This document shows, piece by piece, positions 40,401 to 48,737 of a stretch of DNA of 64,000 nucleotides; positions within the stretch are counted from its first letter, which is position 1, and every line of letters starts with the position of its first letter. Below the pieces are notes generated by a model. That model had not been told where the DNA came from. It worked only from the letters and a program-made list of their open reading frames with translations, and did not search any database. The stretch comes from Actinomycetospora termitidis. Lineage in GTDB: Bacteria; Actinomycetota; Actinomycetes; Mycobacteriales; Pseudonocardiaceae. A program made the translations under genes and the position numbers. The stretch spans positions 806,001-870,000 of the forward strand of contig NZ_JASVWF010000002.1 of NCBI RefSeq assembly GCF_030286555.1, read 5' to 3'.

Positions 40401-40653
40401 CGCGTCATCGTGCGACCGTCGACCGGTCCGTGCCCCGTGTCTTCCGCTCAACGGCACTCGACAGTCGAAGCCGACCTCGACCGGATCGTCGGTCACGGCA
40501 TTGCAGCGGATGATGTCCTGCTGCCCGGTACTCCTCGAGTCGGGCCGACCACGATGCTGCGCTGATCGAGCGAATCGCCCTCGAACGTCCGTCGGCGCCC
40601 CGCTGGCCCCGGTTGTCTGGTGGACCCCGGCGAGTGCCGGAGCGGATGGGCGC
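40401..40653. other. Non-coding stretch between cupin gene and TA-like region
   Basis: About 250 bp without a supported gene. One frame ending at 40565 reads STVEADLDRIVGHGIAADDV, then LLPGTPRVGPTTMLR, which looks like a real protein tail but has no start or domain; it may be the relict of a lost gene. Nothing else was found. Confidence 0.35.
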
Positions 40654-40677
40654 AGCTGTTGGCAGTTTCCAACAGCT
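40654..40677. promoter_or_regulatory. Inverted repeat upstream of TA-like pair
   Basis: AGCTGTTGG-CAGTTT-CCAACAGCT, a perfect 9-bp inverted repeat just upstream of TAGCTT (40682-40687), a plausible -10. It has the position expected for an autoregulatory operator of a toxin-antitoxin pair. Confidence 0.45.
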
Positions 40678-40700
40678 CGGCTAGCTTGGTGGGGCGGAGA

Positions 40701-40846
40701 ATGGTCAGTCGAGGTCGGCATCCCAAGGCGCCGATCGCGCAGGCTCTCGACGAGGCCAAGAGATCCGGGATGGACGTCCGAGGAGGACCACAAGGGGCAT
40801 CGGTGGAAGTCCTCTTCTCCGAGACCCACGAGAGGAGGTCGTCGCG
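40701..40846 (+). pseudogene. Disrupted small HicA-like protein gene
   Basis: From ATG 40701 the frame reads MVSRGRHPKAPIAQALDEAK, RSGMDVRG; after one surplus G near 40774-40780 the neighbouring frame reads EDHKGHRW. The combined DVRED-HKGHRW is what I would expect in the small basic partner that precedes HTH genes of the type at 40847 in other actinobacteria. Neither frame then gives the expected C-terminal half, and the first frame runs 200 bases into the next gene. I conclude that it is broken, with moderate confidence. A sequencing error cannot be excluded. Confidence 0.4.
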
Positions 40847-41383
40847 ATGGAGGCACCCGGACGACGCGTCTACACCTTCGATCTGCAGATCGACCGACCG
40901 ATCACCGACGCGGAAATCGATGCTCTGTTCGAGGCCGGCTGCGACGACTGCGGGCCGGAGACCGGCCCTGGCGGGACGGTCCTGCACGTCGATCGTGAAG
41001 CGGCCAGTCTCGTCACGGCTCTGGTCAGCGCCGTCACGGACGTCGAACGCGCTGGTCTGACCGTGTCGGGAGCCGGAGCCCCGGACCTGGTCACTCAATC
41101 CGAGATCGCCGTACGGACAGGGCGTTCCGTCGAGTCCATCAGGCTGCTCGCGGCGGGACGCCGTGGGCCTGGGACCTTTCCTCGTTCCCTGAACGGCTTC
41201 TACTCCTGGGTGGACGTGAAGGCGTGGTTCGCGGACTACGACCCCCGGGCCGTGGACGACCCGTCGCCCGACGAACTGAGCTACGACCAGATCGTGGCCG
41301 CCGCGAACATCCTCATCCGGGCCCGCACGGTCCTCCGGGGTCCCCACGCTCCGGGTCTCGAGCAACTCCTCCGGGCCGCATGA
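40847..41383 (+). CDS. HTH-containing protein of TA-like pair
   Basis: 178 residues. It starts MEAPGRRVYTFDLQIDRPIT and has an N-terminal alpha/beta part with DALFEAGCDDCGPETGPGGT, then a MerR/excisionase-like helix-turn-helix (LVTQSEIAVRTGRSVESIRL) followed by GRRGPGTFPRSLNGFYSWVD. Genes of this form follow small HicA-like genes in many actinobacteria and probably are the DNA-binding antitoxin-like half. GAGGAGG lies 8 bases before ATG 40847. Upstream partner looks broken, so it may be an orphan. An operator-like repeat lies at 40654-40677. Confidence 0.6.
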   Translation: MEAPGRRVYTFDLQIDRPITDAEIDALFEAGCDDCGPETGPGGTVLHVDREAASLVTALVSAVTDVERAGLTVSGAGAPDLVTQSEIAVRTGRSVESIRLLAAGRRGPGTFPRSLNGFYSWVDVKAWFADYDPRAVDDPSPDELSYDQIVAAANILIRARTVLRGPHAPGLEQLLRAA

Positions 41384-41569
41384 GCACCGAGGAGTGCCCA
41401 AGCCCTCCTTCGGCGGTCCGCTGTCGAAGAACACAGTCAGCAGAAGGCACGCGGGCACGGACGAATGCAGCTGATCAAGGACGTCGTGGTCGGCTGAGGG
41501 CTGCGCCTTCTCGGTCGCCTGAGACCATCCGGCGTTGACAGGAGCTCCTGTACGACAGACCGTATACGC
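41384..41569. promoter_or_regulatory. Promoter region of MazEF-like module
   Basis: 186 bp without a gene. Near its end come TTGACA (41535-41540), the palindrome AGGAGCTCCT, and GTATAC next to the ATG of the antitoxin. These may form a -35, an operator and a -10, although spacing to the latter is longer than usual. Confidence 0.4.
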
Positions 41570-41812
41570 ATGACGGTCACCAGTGGCCCCACCGAGGTCT
41601 GGCAGGCCCGCATCGGGCACGAACTGGCCGCGCAGCTGCGGGAGGACGCGGGCGTTCTCGGTCTGGAGGGCCGGACGGAGATCGTCCGCGCGGCCCTGGA
41701 GCTCCTGCACCGGCGTGCTGCTGAGGAACGGATGGCTCAGAGCGTCGAGGAGTTCTACGGCGCGGAGACCCCTCCGCTCCCGATCGGCGTCGCGCCCGAC
41801 GACGAGGAGTAG
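41570..41812 (+). CDS. Antitoxin, ribbon-helix-helix type (MazE/VapB-like)
   Basis: 80 residues. The central helix pair LRGREDAG-type HELAAQLREDAGVLGLEGRT, EIVRAALELLHRRAAEERMA fits a ribbon-helix-helix DNA-binding antitoxin, and the acidic C-terminus (VEEFYGAETPPLP, ending PDDEE) is the expected toxin-binding tail. It should neutralise the PemK/MazF-type toxin encoded 37 bases downstream and repress the operon. ATG 41570 follows GTATACGC directly. Confidence 0.75.
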   Translation: MTVTSGPTEVWQARIGHELAAQLREDAGVLGLEGRTEIVRAALELLHRRAAEERMAQSVEEFYGAETPPLPIGVAPDDEE

Positions 41813-41849
41813 ACGGACCCGCTCGACGACTCCTGGCGGCGATCCCCTG

Positions 41850-42170
41850 ATGGACCCACTGCGTGGAGAGGTCTGGATGGTCGGCTTCCCCGGTGCGGGG
41901 GAGCATCCGGCTGTCGTGCTCAGCATCAACAGGCTCAATGCCCGGCTCGGTGCGATCGCGGTCGTTCCGGTGACGGGCACGGCGGGACCCACCGAGACGC
42001 ACATCGCGATCGGCGCCGATGCCGGGCTGACCAAGTACGACGAGTCCTATGCGGACGTCACCGGAGTCCAGGTGGTCGCCAAGGGACGGTTCCGGCGGCG
42101 TCGTGGTCTGACCCATCCCGGTGAGCTCGCCCGGATCGAGCAGCAGGTCCGGGTGTACCTCGGGCTGTAG
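41850..42170 (+). CDS. PemK/MazF-type toxin
   Basis: 106 residues, the usual length. The family pattern MDPLRGEVWMVGFPGAGEHP, AVVLSINRLN, AIAVVPVTGTAGPTETHIAI and DVTGVQVVAKGRFRRRRGLT matches MazF/PemK endoribonucleases: R-G-E-V-W at the start and the beta-barrel core are kept. It would cleave mRNA at short sequences when released from antitoxin. ATG 41850 begins right after a TGA (CTGATGG). It converges with the sugar transporter gene 12 bases away. Confidence 0.82.
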   Translation: MDPLRGEVWMVGFPGAGEHPAVVLSINRLNARLGAIAVVPVTGTAGPTETHIAIGADAGLTKYDESYADVTGVQVVAKGRFRRRRGLTHPGELARIEQQVRVYLGL

Positions 42171-42182
42171 TCGCAGAGGGGC

Positions 42183-43676
42183 TCACCCCACGGCGACCGG
42201 CTCCTCCTCGGGGCTCGGCTCCCGGCGGGGCCGGACCAGCGAGATCAGGCCCCCGACGACGAAGGTGATCACCACGCCCAGCGGCACGAACCACGGGAAC
42301 GCGAGCGCCTGCCCGTCGATCGAGATACCGAGGGCGGCCCAGCCGACGCCGAGCAGCGTCGCGACAAACGCCACGAACGCCGCGACGCCGTCGGCCCGGC
42401 GCACGACCAGGCCGAGCAGGAACGCGCCGAGCAGGGCGCCGTAGGTGTAGGAGGCGATGCTGAGCCCGAGCTCGACGACCGGGTCGTCCGTCGTCGTGAA
42501 GAGCGAGGCGAACCCGACCATCACCAGCGCCCACACCCCGGTCATCCACCGGGCGACCTTCAGCATCGTCTGCTCGCCGGGGCGCCAGCCGGCCCACGAC
42601 TGCACGATGTCGGCGATCGTCGAGGTCGACAGTGAGTTCAGCGCGCTCGACAGCGAGCCCATCGTCGCGGCGAGGATGCCCGCGACGAGCAGGCCGGAGA
42701 GGCCCATCGGCAGGTCGCGCAGGATGAACTCGCCGAACACCTGGTCGCTGGTCAGACCGAGCGACGCGAGCGGCGCCCCGCCGTTGCGGGCCCACAGCAG
42801 CGCCCCGACCAGCGAGAACAGCGCGAACTGCACGCCGATCGCGACCGCCGAGCCGATCATCGCCTTGCGCCCGTCGGACAGCGACCGGCAGGACAGCACG
42901 CGCTGCGCGATGAGCTGGTCGGAGCCGTGCGAGCCCATGGTCAGCAGCGCCCCGCCGACGATCGCGGTGACGAACGCGTACGGGCTCGTCAGGATCGGCT
43001 TGGAGAAGTCGAAGACGGTGAACTTCCCGGCGTCCCAGGCCGCGGCCCAGCCGCCGCCACCGACCTGCACCGTCAGCACGACGACGCAGATGACCGCGCC
43101 GACGAGGTACAGGCCCATCTGCAGGAAGTCGGTCCAGACGACGGCCTTGATCCCGCCGACGTAGGTGTAGGCCACGGTCACCGCGGTGATCGCGAGGACG
43201 ATGACGAAGTAGTTCACGTCCAGGCCGAACTCGGCGAGCAGGAGCTTGATCGGGATCGCGCCGGCGAAGAGCCGCACGCCCTCGGCGAGCAGGCGCGTGA
43301 CGAGGAAGGTCAGCGACGCCAGGCCCTGCGTGTGCCGGCCGAACCGTTCCCCGAGGTACTGGTAGGCCGAGACGAACCCGCCGCGGAAGTACAGCGGCAG
43401 CAGCACGAACGACACCAGGATGCGCCCGACGAGGTAGCCGACCGCCAGCTCCACGTAGGAGAACGACCCGCCGTAGGCCACCCCGGGCACGCTGATCACG
43501 GTGAGCGTCGAGGTCTCGGTCGCGACGATCGAGAACATCACCGCCCACCACGGCAGCGACCGCTCGCCGGTGAAGTAGTCCGTGGCCGAGCGCTGCCGGC
43601 CGGACAGCTTCAGGCCGATCACCGCGATCGCCACGAGGTAGGCGACGATGACGGCGAGGTTGACGACGTCGTGCAT
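42183..43676 (-). CDS. Sodium:solute symporter (SSS family), probable amino-sugar importer
   Basis: 497 residues with about 13 hydrophobic segments. SSS marks are SATDYFTGERSLPWWAVMFS, VATETSTLTVISVPG, GRFGRHTQGLASLTFLVTRL-like QYLGERFGRHTQGLASLTFL and LTMGSHGSDQLIAQRVLSCR. Family members import sugars, sialic acid or vitamins with Na+. As last gene of the amino-sugar operon it likely brings in MurNAc, GlcNAc or a peptidoglycan fragment. It starts at ATG 43676, 9 bases after the SIS gene stop. Confidence 0.88.
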   Translation of the reverse strand: MHDVVNLAVIVAYLVAIAVIGLKLSGRQRSATDYFTGERSLPWWAVMFSIVATETSTLTVISVPGVAYGGSFSYVELAVGYLVGRILVSFVLLPLYFRGGFVSAYQYLGERFGRHTQGLASLTFLVTRLLAEGVRLFAGAIPIKLLLAEFGLDVNYFVIVLAITAVTVAYTYVGGIKAVVWTDFLQMGLYLVGAVICVVVLTVQVGGGGWAAAWDAGKFTVFDFSKPILTSPYAFVTAIVGGALLTMGSHGSDQLIAQRVLSCRSLSDGRKAMIGSAVAIGVQFALFSLVGALLWARNGGAPLASLGLTSDQVFGEFILRDLPMGLSGLLVAGILAATMGSLSSALNSLSTSTIADIVQSWAGWRPGEQTMLKVARWMTGVWALVMVGFASLFTTTDDPVVELGLSIASYTYGALLGAFLLGLVVRRADGVAAFVAFVATLLGVGWAALGISIDGQALAFPWFVPLGVVITFVVGGLISLVRPRREPSPEEEPVAVG

Positions 43677-43685
43677 CCCGGACTC

Positions 43686-44684
43686 CTATTCGGTCCTGGT
43701 GATCTTGTGGAGGCCGCCGGGGGCGTCGACCTCGACGCCACGGTGCAGCGCGAGGCGCCACGCGAGCTTCTGCGCGGGGACGACGGCGACGATCGGGGAG
43801 ACGAGGCTCGGTGTGGGTGGCAGGCCGGGTCCGATCGTGACGACGGGTGCGCCGCGGTCGTGCAGCTCGGGGCACAGGTCGAGCACGGAGGCGCTCGCGG
43901 CCTCGTCGGGGGCGACGAGCAGCGTCGGGGTCGCGGGCCCGACGGCGCCGATCGGACCGTGGCGCAGGTCGGCGGGGGAGAACGGCGTGACGAGCGACCC
44001 GGTCAGCTCGGTCAGCTTCAGCGCGGCCTCGTGGGCGGTCGCGAGGTTGACCCCGCGCCCGACGGTGATCCCGCGCCACGAGGCCGCGAACACCTCGACC
44101 GCGTCGTCGACGTCGGCCTCCAGCGCCTCCGCGACCAGGTCGGGAGTGCCCTCGAGGTCGGTGAGCAGCGACGCCGCGGCCGGCTCCGGCGCGAGGCCCG
44201 CCGCGACGACCGCCAGCGCGGCCAGCGAGGTGGTGTACGTGCCGGTGGCGGCCACCGAGCGCTCCTCGCCGACGCGGAGCGGGAGGACGAGGTCGGCCTG
44301 CCCGGCCAGGTCGGAGGACGGGTCGTTCGTGACGGCGAGCGTGGGCGCTCCCCGTTCCCGGGCGTCGCGCAGGACGGCGACGATGTCGGGCGAGGTGCCG
44401 GACTGCGACACCCCGACGACGAGGCGGCCCCACACGTCCGGCGAGGCGCCGTAGGTCGTGACGAGGCTCGGCGTCGCCAGCGTGACCTCCCGCTCGCTCA
44501 CCAGCGGCACGAGGTACTGCGCGTAGCGGGCGGCGTTGTCGGAGCTGCCGCGGGCGGCGATGACGACGCCGGTGGTGCCGTCGGCCAGGTCGCGCACCGC
44601 CTCGGCGGCCGACGCACCCGTCGTCAGGAAGGAGCGCAGGGCCTCGGGCTGCGCGTACAGCTCGGTCTCGAGCAGGGAGCTCAT
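43686..44684 (-). CDS. SIS-domain sugar isomerase/deaminase (NagB-II/GlmS-C-like)
   Basis: 332 residues, two SIS domains as in the isomerase half of GlmS but with no glutaminase part. Motifs: VIAARGSSDNAARYAQYLVP, VVGVSQSGTSPDIVAVLRDA (phosphosugar loop S-x-S-G-x-T), VTNDPSSDLA and the second domain's VGRGVNLATAHEAALKLTEL, SPADLRHGPIG. In the operon it would convert glucosamine-6-phosphate to fructose-6-phosphate and ammonia (NagB-II). GGAGGAGG is 7 bases before ATG 44684; ATG overlaps the nagA stop. Confidence 0.85.
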   Translation of the reverse strand: MSSLLETELYAQPEALRSFLTTGASAAEAVRDLADGTTGVVIAARGSSDNAARYAQYLVPLVSEREVTLATPSLVTTYGASPDVWGRLVVGVSQSGTSPDIVAVLRDARERGAPTLAVTNDPSSDLAGQADLVLPLRVGEERSVAATGTYTTSLAALAVVAAGLAPEPAAASLLTDLEGTPDLVAEALEADVDDAVEVFAASWRGITVGRGVNLATAHEAALKLTELTGSLVTPFSPADLRHGPIGAVGPATPTLLVAPDEAASASVLDLCPELHDRGAPVVTIGPGLPPTPSLVSPIVAVVPAQKLAWRLALHRGVEVDAPGGLHKITRTE

Positions 44685-45796
44685 CGCGCCACCTCCTCCC
44701 CGCCGACCAGCACGTGGGTGACGGCGAGGGCGTCGTCGAGCACGGTCACGTCGGCGACGCCGCCCGGTCGCAGGACGCCGAGGTCGGGGTGCGGCCGGTG
44801 GGCCGCTCCGACGAGGCGGGCGGGGGTCGCGGTCGCGGCGGTCAGCACGTCGGCGAGCCCGATCCCGAGGCCCGCGGCCACACGGATGCAGCCGGCGAGG
44901 GACGCGGCGCTGCCGGCGAGGGTGCCGTCGGGGTTGCGGACGGCGCCGTCGGCGAGCGTCACGTCGACGTCGCCGAGCCGGAACGTCCCGTCGGGCATGC
45001 CGGCGGCGGCGGTCGCGTCGGTGATGAGCGCCCACCGGCCGGGGGCCGCGGCGGTGACGACCCGCAGGACGTCGGGGTCCAGGTGGTGGCCGTCGGCGAT
45101 CACGGTGACGACCGCCCCGGGGTGGGCGAGTGCGGCGGCGGCGAGGCCGGGGGAGCGGTGGTCGAACCCGCTCATGGCGTTGAACAGGTGCGTGGCGCCC
45201 GCGATCCCGGCGTCGAACCCGGCGTGCGCCTCGGCGGCGGTGGCGTCGCTGTGCCCGGCCATCACGATGATCCCGGCGTGGAGCGCGGCGGTGACGAGCT
45301 CGTGCGCCCCGTCGAGCTCCGGCGCGACGGTGGTGATGGCGACCGCACCCGCCGTCCGGATGTCCTCGAACAGGCGCGGGTCGGGCGCCCGGAGAAAGCC
45401 GGTCGGATGTGTGCCGGGCCGCTTCGGTGACAGGAACGGGCCCTCGACGTGGGCGCCGAGGAGGCGGGCGCCGTGGACTCCGGTTCGGGCGTCGTCGAGG
45501 ATCCCGAGGGCGGTGGTCGTGGTCTCCGGGGCGGCGGTGATGACGGTCGGCGCGACCGCGGTGATGCCGTCGCGGGCGAGCGCTTCCCGGAACCGGTGCA
45601 CCTCGCCGGCGTCCGCGACCGCCGTGAGGTCGACGCCCGCGTAGCCGTTGCACTGCACGTCGACCAGACCGGGGACGGCGATCGCGCCGCCGCGGGCGGG
45701 CGGCAGCCCGACGGCCTCGACGCGCCCGTCGACGACCGACACGTCCCCCGGGTGCAGCACCCCGCCGACCAGCGACGCGGAGACGCCGAGCCTCAT
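44681..45796 (-). CDS. nagA: N-acetylglucosamine-6-phosphate deacetylase
   Basis: 371 residues of the amidohydrolase fold. Family marks: VPGLVDVQCNGYAGVDLTAV, GAHVEGPFLSPKRPGTHPTG with the metal-binding Glu, MAGHSDATAAEAHAGFDAGI, ATHLFNAMSGFDHR, IADGHHLDPDVL and LITDATAAAGMPDGTFRLGD with the catalytic Asp. It removes acetate from GlcNAc-6-P in the cytoplasm. ATG 45796 overlaps the anmK stop (ATGA), and its own stop overlaps the SIS gene. Confidence 0.92.
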   Translation of the reverse strand: MRLGVSASLVGGVLHPGDVSVVDGRVEAVGLPPARGGAIAVPGLVDVQCNGYAGVDLTAVADAGEVHRFREALARDGITAVAPTVITAAPETTTTALGILDDARTGVHGARLLGAHVEGPFLSPKRPGTHPTGFLRAPDPRLFEDIRTAGAVAITTVAPELDGAHELVTAALHAGIIVMAGHSDATAAEAHAGFDAGIAGATHLFNAMSGFDHRSPGLAAAALAHPGAVVTVIADGHHLDPDVLRVVTAAAPGRWALITDATAAAGMPDGTFRLGDVDVTLADGAVRNPDGTLAGSAASLAGCIRVAAGLGIGLADVLTAATATPARLVGAAHRPHPDLGVLRPGGVADVTVLDDALAVTHVLVGGEEVAR

Positions 45797-46944
45797 GCGA
45801 CCACCTCCAGCGCGCGGACGGCGGGCACGGGCTCGGGCAGTCGCAGTGGCGCGTGGCCGGAGCTGATCCGGCCGAGGACCCGCGGGGTGTGGGAGCCCGT
45901 CGCGCCGGGGACGACACCCGGCACGCCGTGCCAGGTCAGGGCACCGAGCAGTGCGGTCAGCACGGCCTCCTTGGCGTCGGAGGGCAGTCCGCGGTCGTCG
46001 GCGGACACGAGGGGCACGGGGTCGAGCTCCGCCGCGATCGCCGCGCGCAGCACCGGGTTCGCCATCCCGCCGCCCGAGCCGACGACCTCGGCGGCGTGGT
46101 GCGCCCGGCACGCGTCGGCGACCGTGTGGGCGGTCAGCGCGACGAGGGTGGCGGCGAGGTCCTCGGAGCTGACCGCGGGAGCGGCGCTCGCCACCGCCGC
46201 GTCCAGGGCGGGCGCGGTGAACAGCTCGCGGCCGGTCGACTTGGGCGGCGGTGCGGCGTAGTAGGGGTCGGCGAGGAGGTGCTGGAGCAGGCCGTCGTGG
46301 ACGGTGCCCCGTGCGGCGAGCGCCCCGTCGACGTCGTAGGCGACGCCGGTGGCCCGCTGCGCGACGACGTCGAGCCAGCAGTTGGCCGGTCCGGTGTCGA
46401 AGGCGGTGACCCGGTCCGGGGACACGATCGTGACGTTGGCGATCCCGCCGAGGTTCAGCGCGACGCGGGTCTCCTGACCGGCCAGCCACAGCGCGTCGAG
46501 CGTGCTCGCGAGCGGTGCGCCATGGCCGCCGGCGGCGATGTCGGTGGAGCGCAGGTCGCTGACGACGGGCAGCCCGGTCGCCTCGGAGATCCACGCGGGC
46601 TGGCCGAGCTGCAGGCCGCCGGTCGCGTGCCCGTCGTGGATGCCGTGGAAGACGGTCTGTCCCAACCACACCACGAGGTCCCCGCGCACGCCGGCAGCGT
46701 CCAGGGCGTGTCCCGCCGCCGCTGCGGCCGCCCGCCCGACGGCGTGGTCGAGCGCTGCGACCTCCTCGACGGACGTCGTCGCGGGCGGGAGCAGCGCGAG
46801 TACCCGGTCCTGCAGGCCGTCCGGCCACGCCACGTCGCCGTGCCACAGCACCTCGAGCCGCGCGTGCGGCCCGACCTCGACCGCGCACACGGCCACGTCC
46901 AGCCCGTCCGCCGAAGTGCCCGACAGCAGGCCGACGACGATCAT
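45793..46944 (-). CDS. anmK: Anhydro-N-acetylmuramic acid kinase
   Basis: 383 residues. The ASKHA kinase family marks are GLLSGTSADGLDVAVC, LVVWLGQTVFHGIHDGH, SDLRSTDIAAGGHGAPLAST, ALNLGGIANVTIV, AFDTGPANCWLDVV and EVVGSGGGMANPVL. It opens the 1,6-anhydro ring and phosphorylates to MurNAc-6-P, the substrate of the MurQ half encoded by the preceding gene. Start ATG 46944 overlaps the fusion gene's stop (ATGA). Confidence 0.93.
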   Translation of the reverse strand: MIVVGLLSGTSADGLDVAVCAVEVGPHARLEVLWHGDVAWPDGLQDRVLALLPPATTSVEEVAALDHAVGRAAAAAAGHALDAAGVRGDLVVWLGQTVFHGIHDGHATGGLQLGQPAWISEATGLPVVSDLRSTDIAAGGHGAPLASTLDALWLAGQETRVALNLGGIANVTIVSPDRVTAFDTGPANCWLDVVAQRATGVAYDVDGALAARGTVHDGLLQHLLADPYYAAPPPKSTGRELFTAPALDAAVASAAPAVSSEDLAATLVALTAHTVADACRAHHAAEVVGSGGGMANPVLRAAIAAELDPVPLVSADDRGLPSDAKEAVLTALLGALTWHGVPGVVPGATGSHTPRVLGRISSGHAPLRLPEPVPAVRALEVVA

Positions 46945-48737
46945 CGCCCGGCTCCGGCCGCTGGGTCGAGCTCCGCTCCGCTGCGTCTCCCGGACACAGC
47001 CGCCCGCACCGAGCCCGCCGTCGCCAACCGGTCGCGCGCGGCGGCGCCGTCGAGGCCCGCGAGGAGCGCCACCACGGCGGTGGCGACGTCGTCACCGGCC
47101 GCGGCCAGGGCGGCGCGGGCCTCGTCGGCGTCCACGCCGGTCGCGTCGCGCACGATCCGCTCCGCGCGGCGGCGCAGCTTCGCGTTCGTCACCCGCACCC
47201 CGACCATCCACGGCCCGTACGTCGCGCCCGCCCGCACCAGGGCCGCCGTCGACAGCGTGTTCAGGGCGATCTTCTGCCCGGTGCCCGCGGCGAGTCGGGT
47301 CGACCCGGCCAGTACCTCCGGGCCCGTCACCAGCTCGATCGCCACGTCCGCCAGGGCGGCGACCGGGCTGTCCACGGCATTCACGACGGCGACCGTGGTC
47401 GCTCCCCGCTCCGCCGCGGCGGCGAGCGCGCCCAGCACGTACGGCGTCCGTCCGGACGCGGCGACCCCGACGACCACGTCCCGCGGCCCGACCCCGATCT
47501 CCTCGAGGTCGGCGCGCCCCGCCGCGTCGTCGTCCTCCGCGCCCTCGACCGCCGCGTCGGCGGCGTCGCGGCCCCCCGCGAGCAGGGCGACCGCGCGGTC
47601 GGGGGAGAGCCCGAACGTCGGCGGCAGCTCCGCGGCGTCCTGCACCGCGAGCCGTCCCGAGGTCCCGGCGCCGGTGTAGACGAGCCGTCCGCCGGTCCGA
47701 AGTGCCGTGCCCAGGGCGTCGGCGGCCTCGGCGATCGGCGTCGCCATCGCCGCGACCGCCCCCGGCGCGACCGCCTGGCCCTCGATCAACCGCGCGACCA
47801 GGTCGGGCGTCGGCAGGGCGTCGAGCTCCTCGGACCCCGGTCGCACGGCCTCGGTGGTCAACCGGTCGGTGTCCGCGGCCGGTCCGGTGCCGTCGACGTG
47901 CTCGTCCCGACGACGGGTCACAACGGGCTCGTGCGGGGTGGTCGCGTCGGCGGCCAGGGTGAGGAGGCCGTCGAGGGCGTCGCCCGCTCCGTCGACGAGG
48001 GTCAGGCCGGCGGCGCGGAGCCGGGCGGACAGCGCCGTCGCGAGCCCCCCGACGAGCGCGACGGGTTCGCCCGCCCCGCGCGTCGTGGCGACCAGCTGGG
48101 TCACCGCCTCCTCGACGATCCGCGCGGCCACGGGGTCACCGCTCTCCGCCGCCTCCAGCACCGCGGGCGCGAAGGCGGCGAGGTCGCCCGGCGTCGACGG
48201 CCGCCCGGCGAGCACCGCACGGGCCGGGTCCACGAGCGCGGTGCGCGGACCGGCGCCGTCGAGCGCCCGCACCGCCGCTCGGAGCCCGGCCTGTCCGATC
48301 CACGCCCCGCCGCCGGCGTCACCCAGGAGCAGGCCCCGGCCGTCGACCCGCCGCACCGTGCCCTCGCGGTCCACCCCGAGCGCGACCGCGCCGGTCCCGA
48401 CCGCCAGCACCACCCCGGCCCCGTGACCCCCGAACGCGCCGGCGTGCCACGCGATCACGTCAGAGGTCACCACCGCGGTGGCCGCCCCGTCGCGGCCCGA
48501 TGTCAGCGCCTCCGCGAGGGCTACCGCCTCGTCCGGACGGGTCAGCGCGCCCGGTACGCCGACCGCGAGGGTGCACCCTGCGGGGAGCGGGCCCACTGCC
48601 GCGCGCACCACTGCGGCCACCGCCGCCGCGCCGCCCGGGTCACCGAGACCCGCACCCGTCGTCGTGACCCAGCGCCGGTCCGCCGCCGCGATGCGGGCTC
48701 CGGAACGGCCCAGGTCGACCGCGATCACCGCGCTCAC
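46941..48737 (-). CDS. murQ: BadF-type amino-sugar kinase fused to MurQ etherase
   Basis: 598 residues with two complete enzymes in one chain. Residues 1-290 are an ASKHA/BadF-type kinase (VIAVDLGRSGARIAAADRRW, LAVGTGAVALGVDREG, LGDAGGGAWIGQAGLRAAVR, ALVGGLA) related to NagK/MurK. After a linker at about 290-310, residues 310-598 are MurQ: DRLTTEAVRPGSEELDALPT, TGAGTSGRLAVQDAAELPPT with the catalytic Glu region, and KIALNTLSTAALVRAGATYG. The kinase would make MurNAc-6-P or GlcNAc-6-P, and MurQ cleaves the lactyl ether. There is no stop or frameshift at the junction. GTG 48737 overlaps the GntR stop (GTGA). Confidence 0.9.
   Translation of the reverse strand: MSAVIAVDLGRSGARIAAADRRWVTTTGAGLGDPGGAAAVAAVVRAAVGPLPAGCTLAVGVPGALTRPDEAVALAEALTSGRDGAATAVVTSDVIAWHAGAFGGHGAGVVLAVGTGAVALGVDREGTVRRVDGRGLLLGDAGGGAWIGQAGLRAAVRALDGAGPRTALVDPARAVLAGRPSTPGDLAAFAPAVLEAAESGDPVAARIVEEAVTQLVATTRGAGEPVALVGGLATALSARLRAAGLTLVDGAGDALDGLLTLAADATTPHEPVVTRRRDEHVDGTGPAADTDRLTTEAVRPGSEELDALPTPDLVARLIEGQAVAPGAVAAMATPIAEAADALGTALRTGGRLVYTGAGTSGRLAVQDAAELPPTFGLSPDRAVALLAGGRDAADAAVEGAEDDDAAGRADLEEIGVGPRDVVVGVAASGRTPYVLGALAAAAERGATTVAVVNAVDSPVAALADVAIELVTGPEVLAGSTRLAAGTGQKIALNTLSTAALVRAGATYGPWMVGVRVTNAKLRRRAERIVRDATGVDADEARAALAAAGDDVATAVVALLAGLDGAAARDRLATAGSVRAAVSGRRSGAELDPAAGAGR

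Noticed and set aside
40401..40565. Small gene ending GIAADDVLLPGTPRVGPTTM
   Set aside because: No start codon with ribosome site or -10 in frame, and no family; possibly a relict, not annotated as a gene.
41535..41566. TTGACA ... TATACG as a classic -35/-10 promoter of the antitoxin gene
   Set aside because: Spacer of about 22 bases is too long for a standard promoter; recorded only as a regulatory region.
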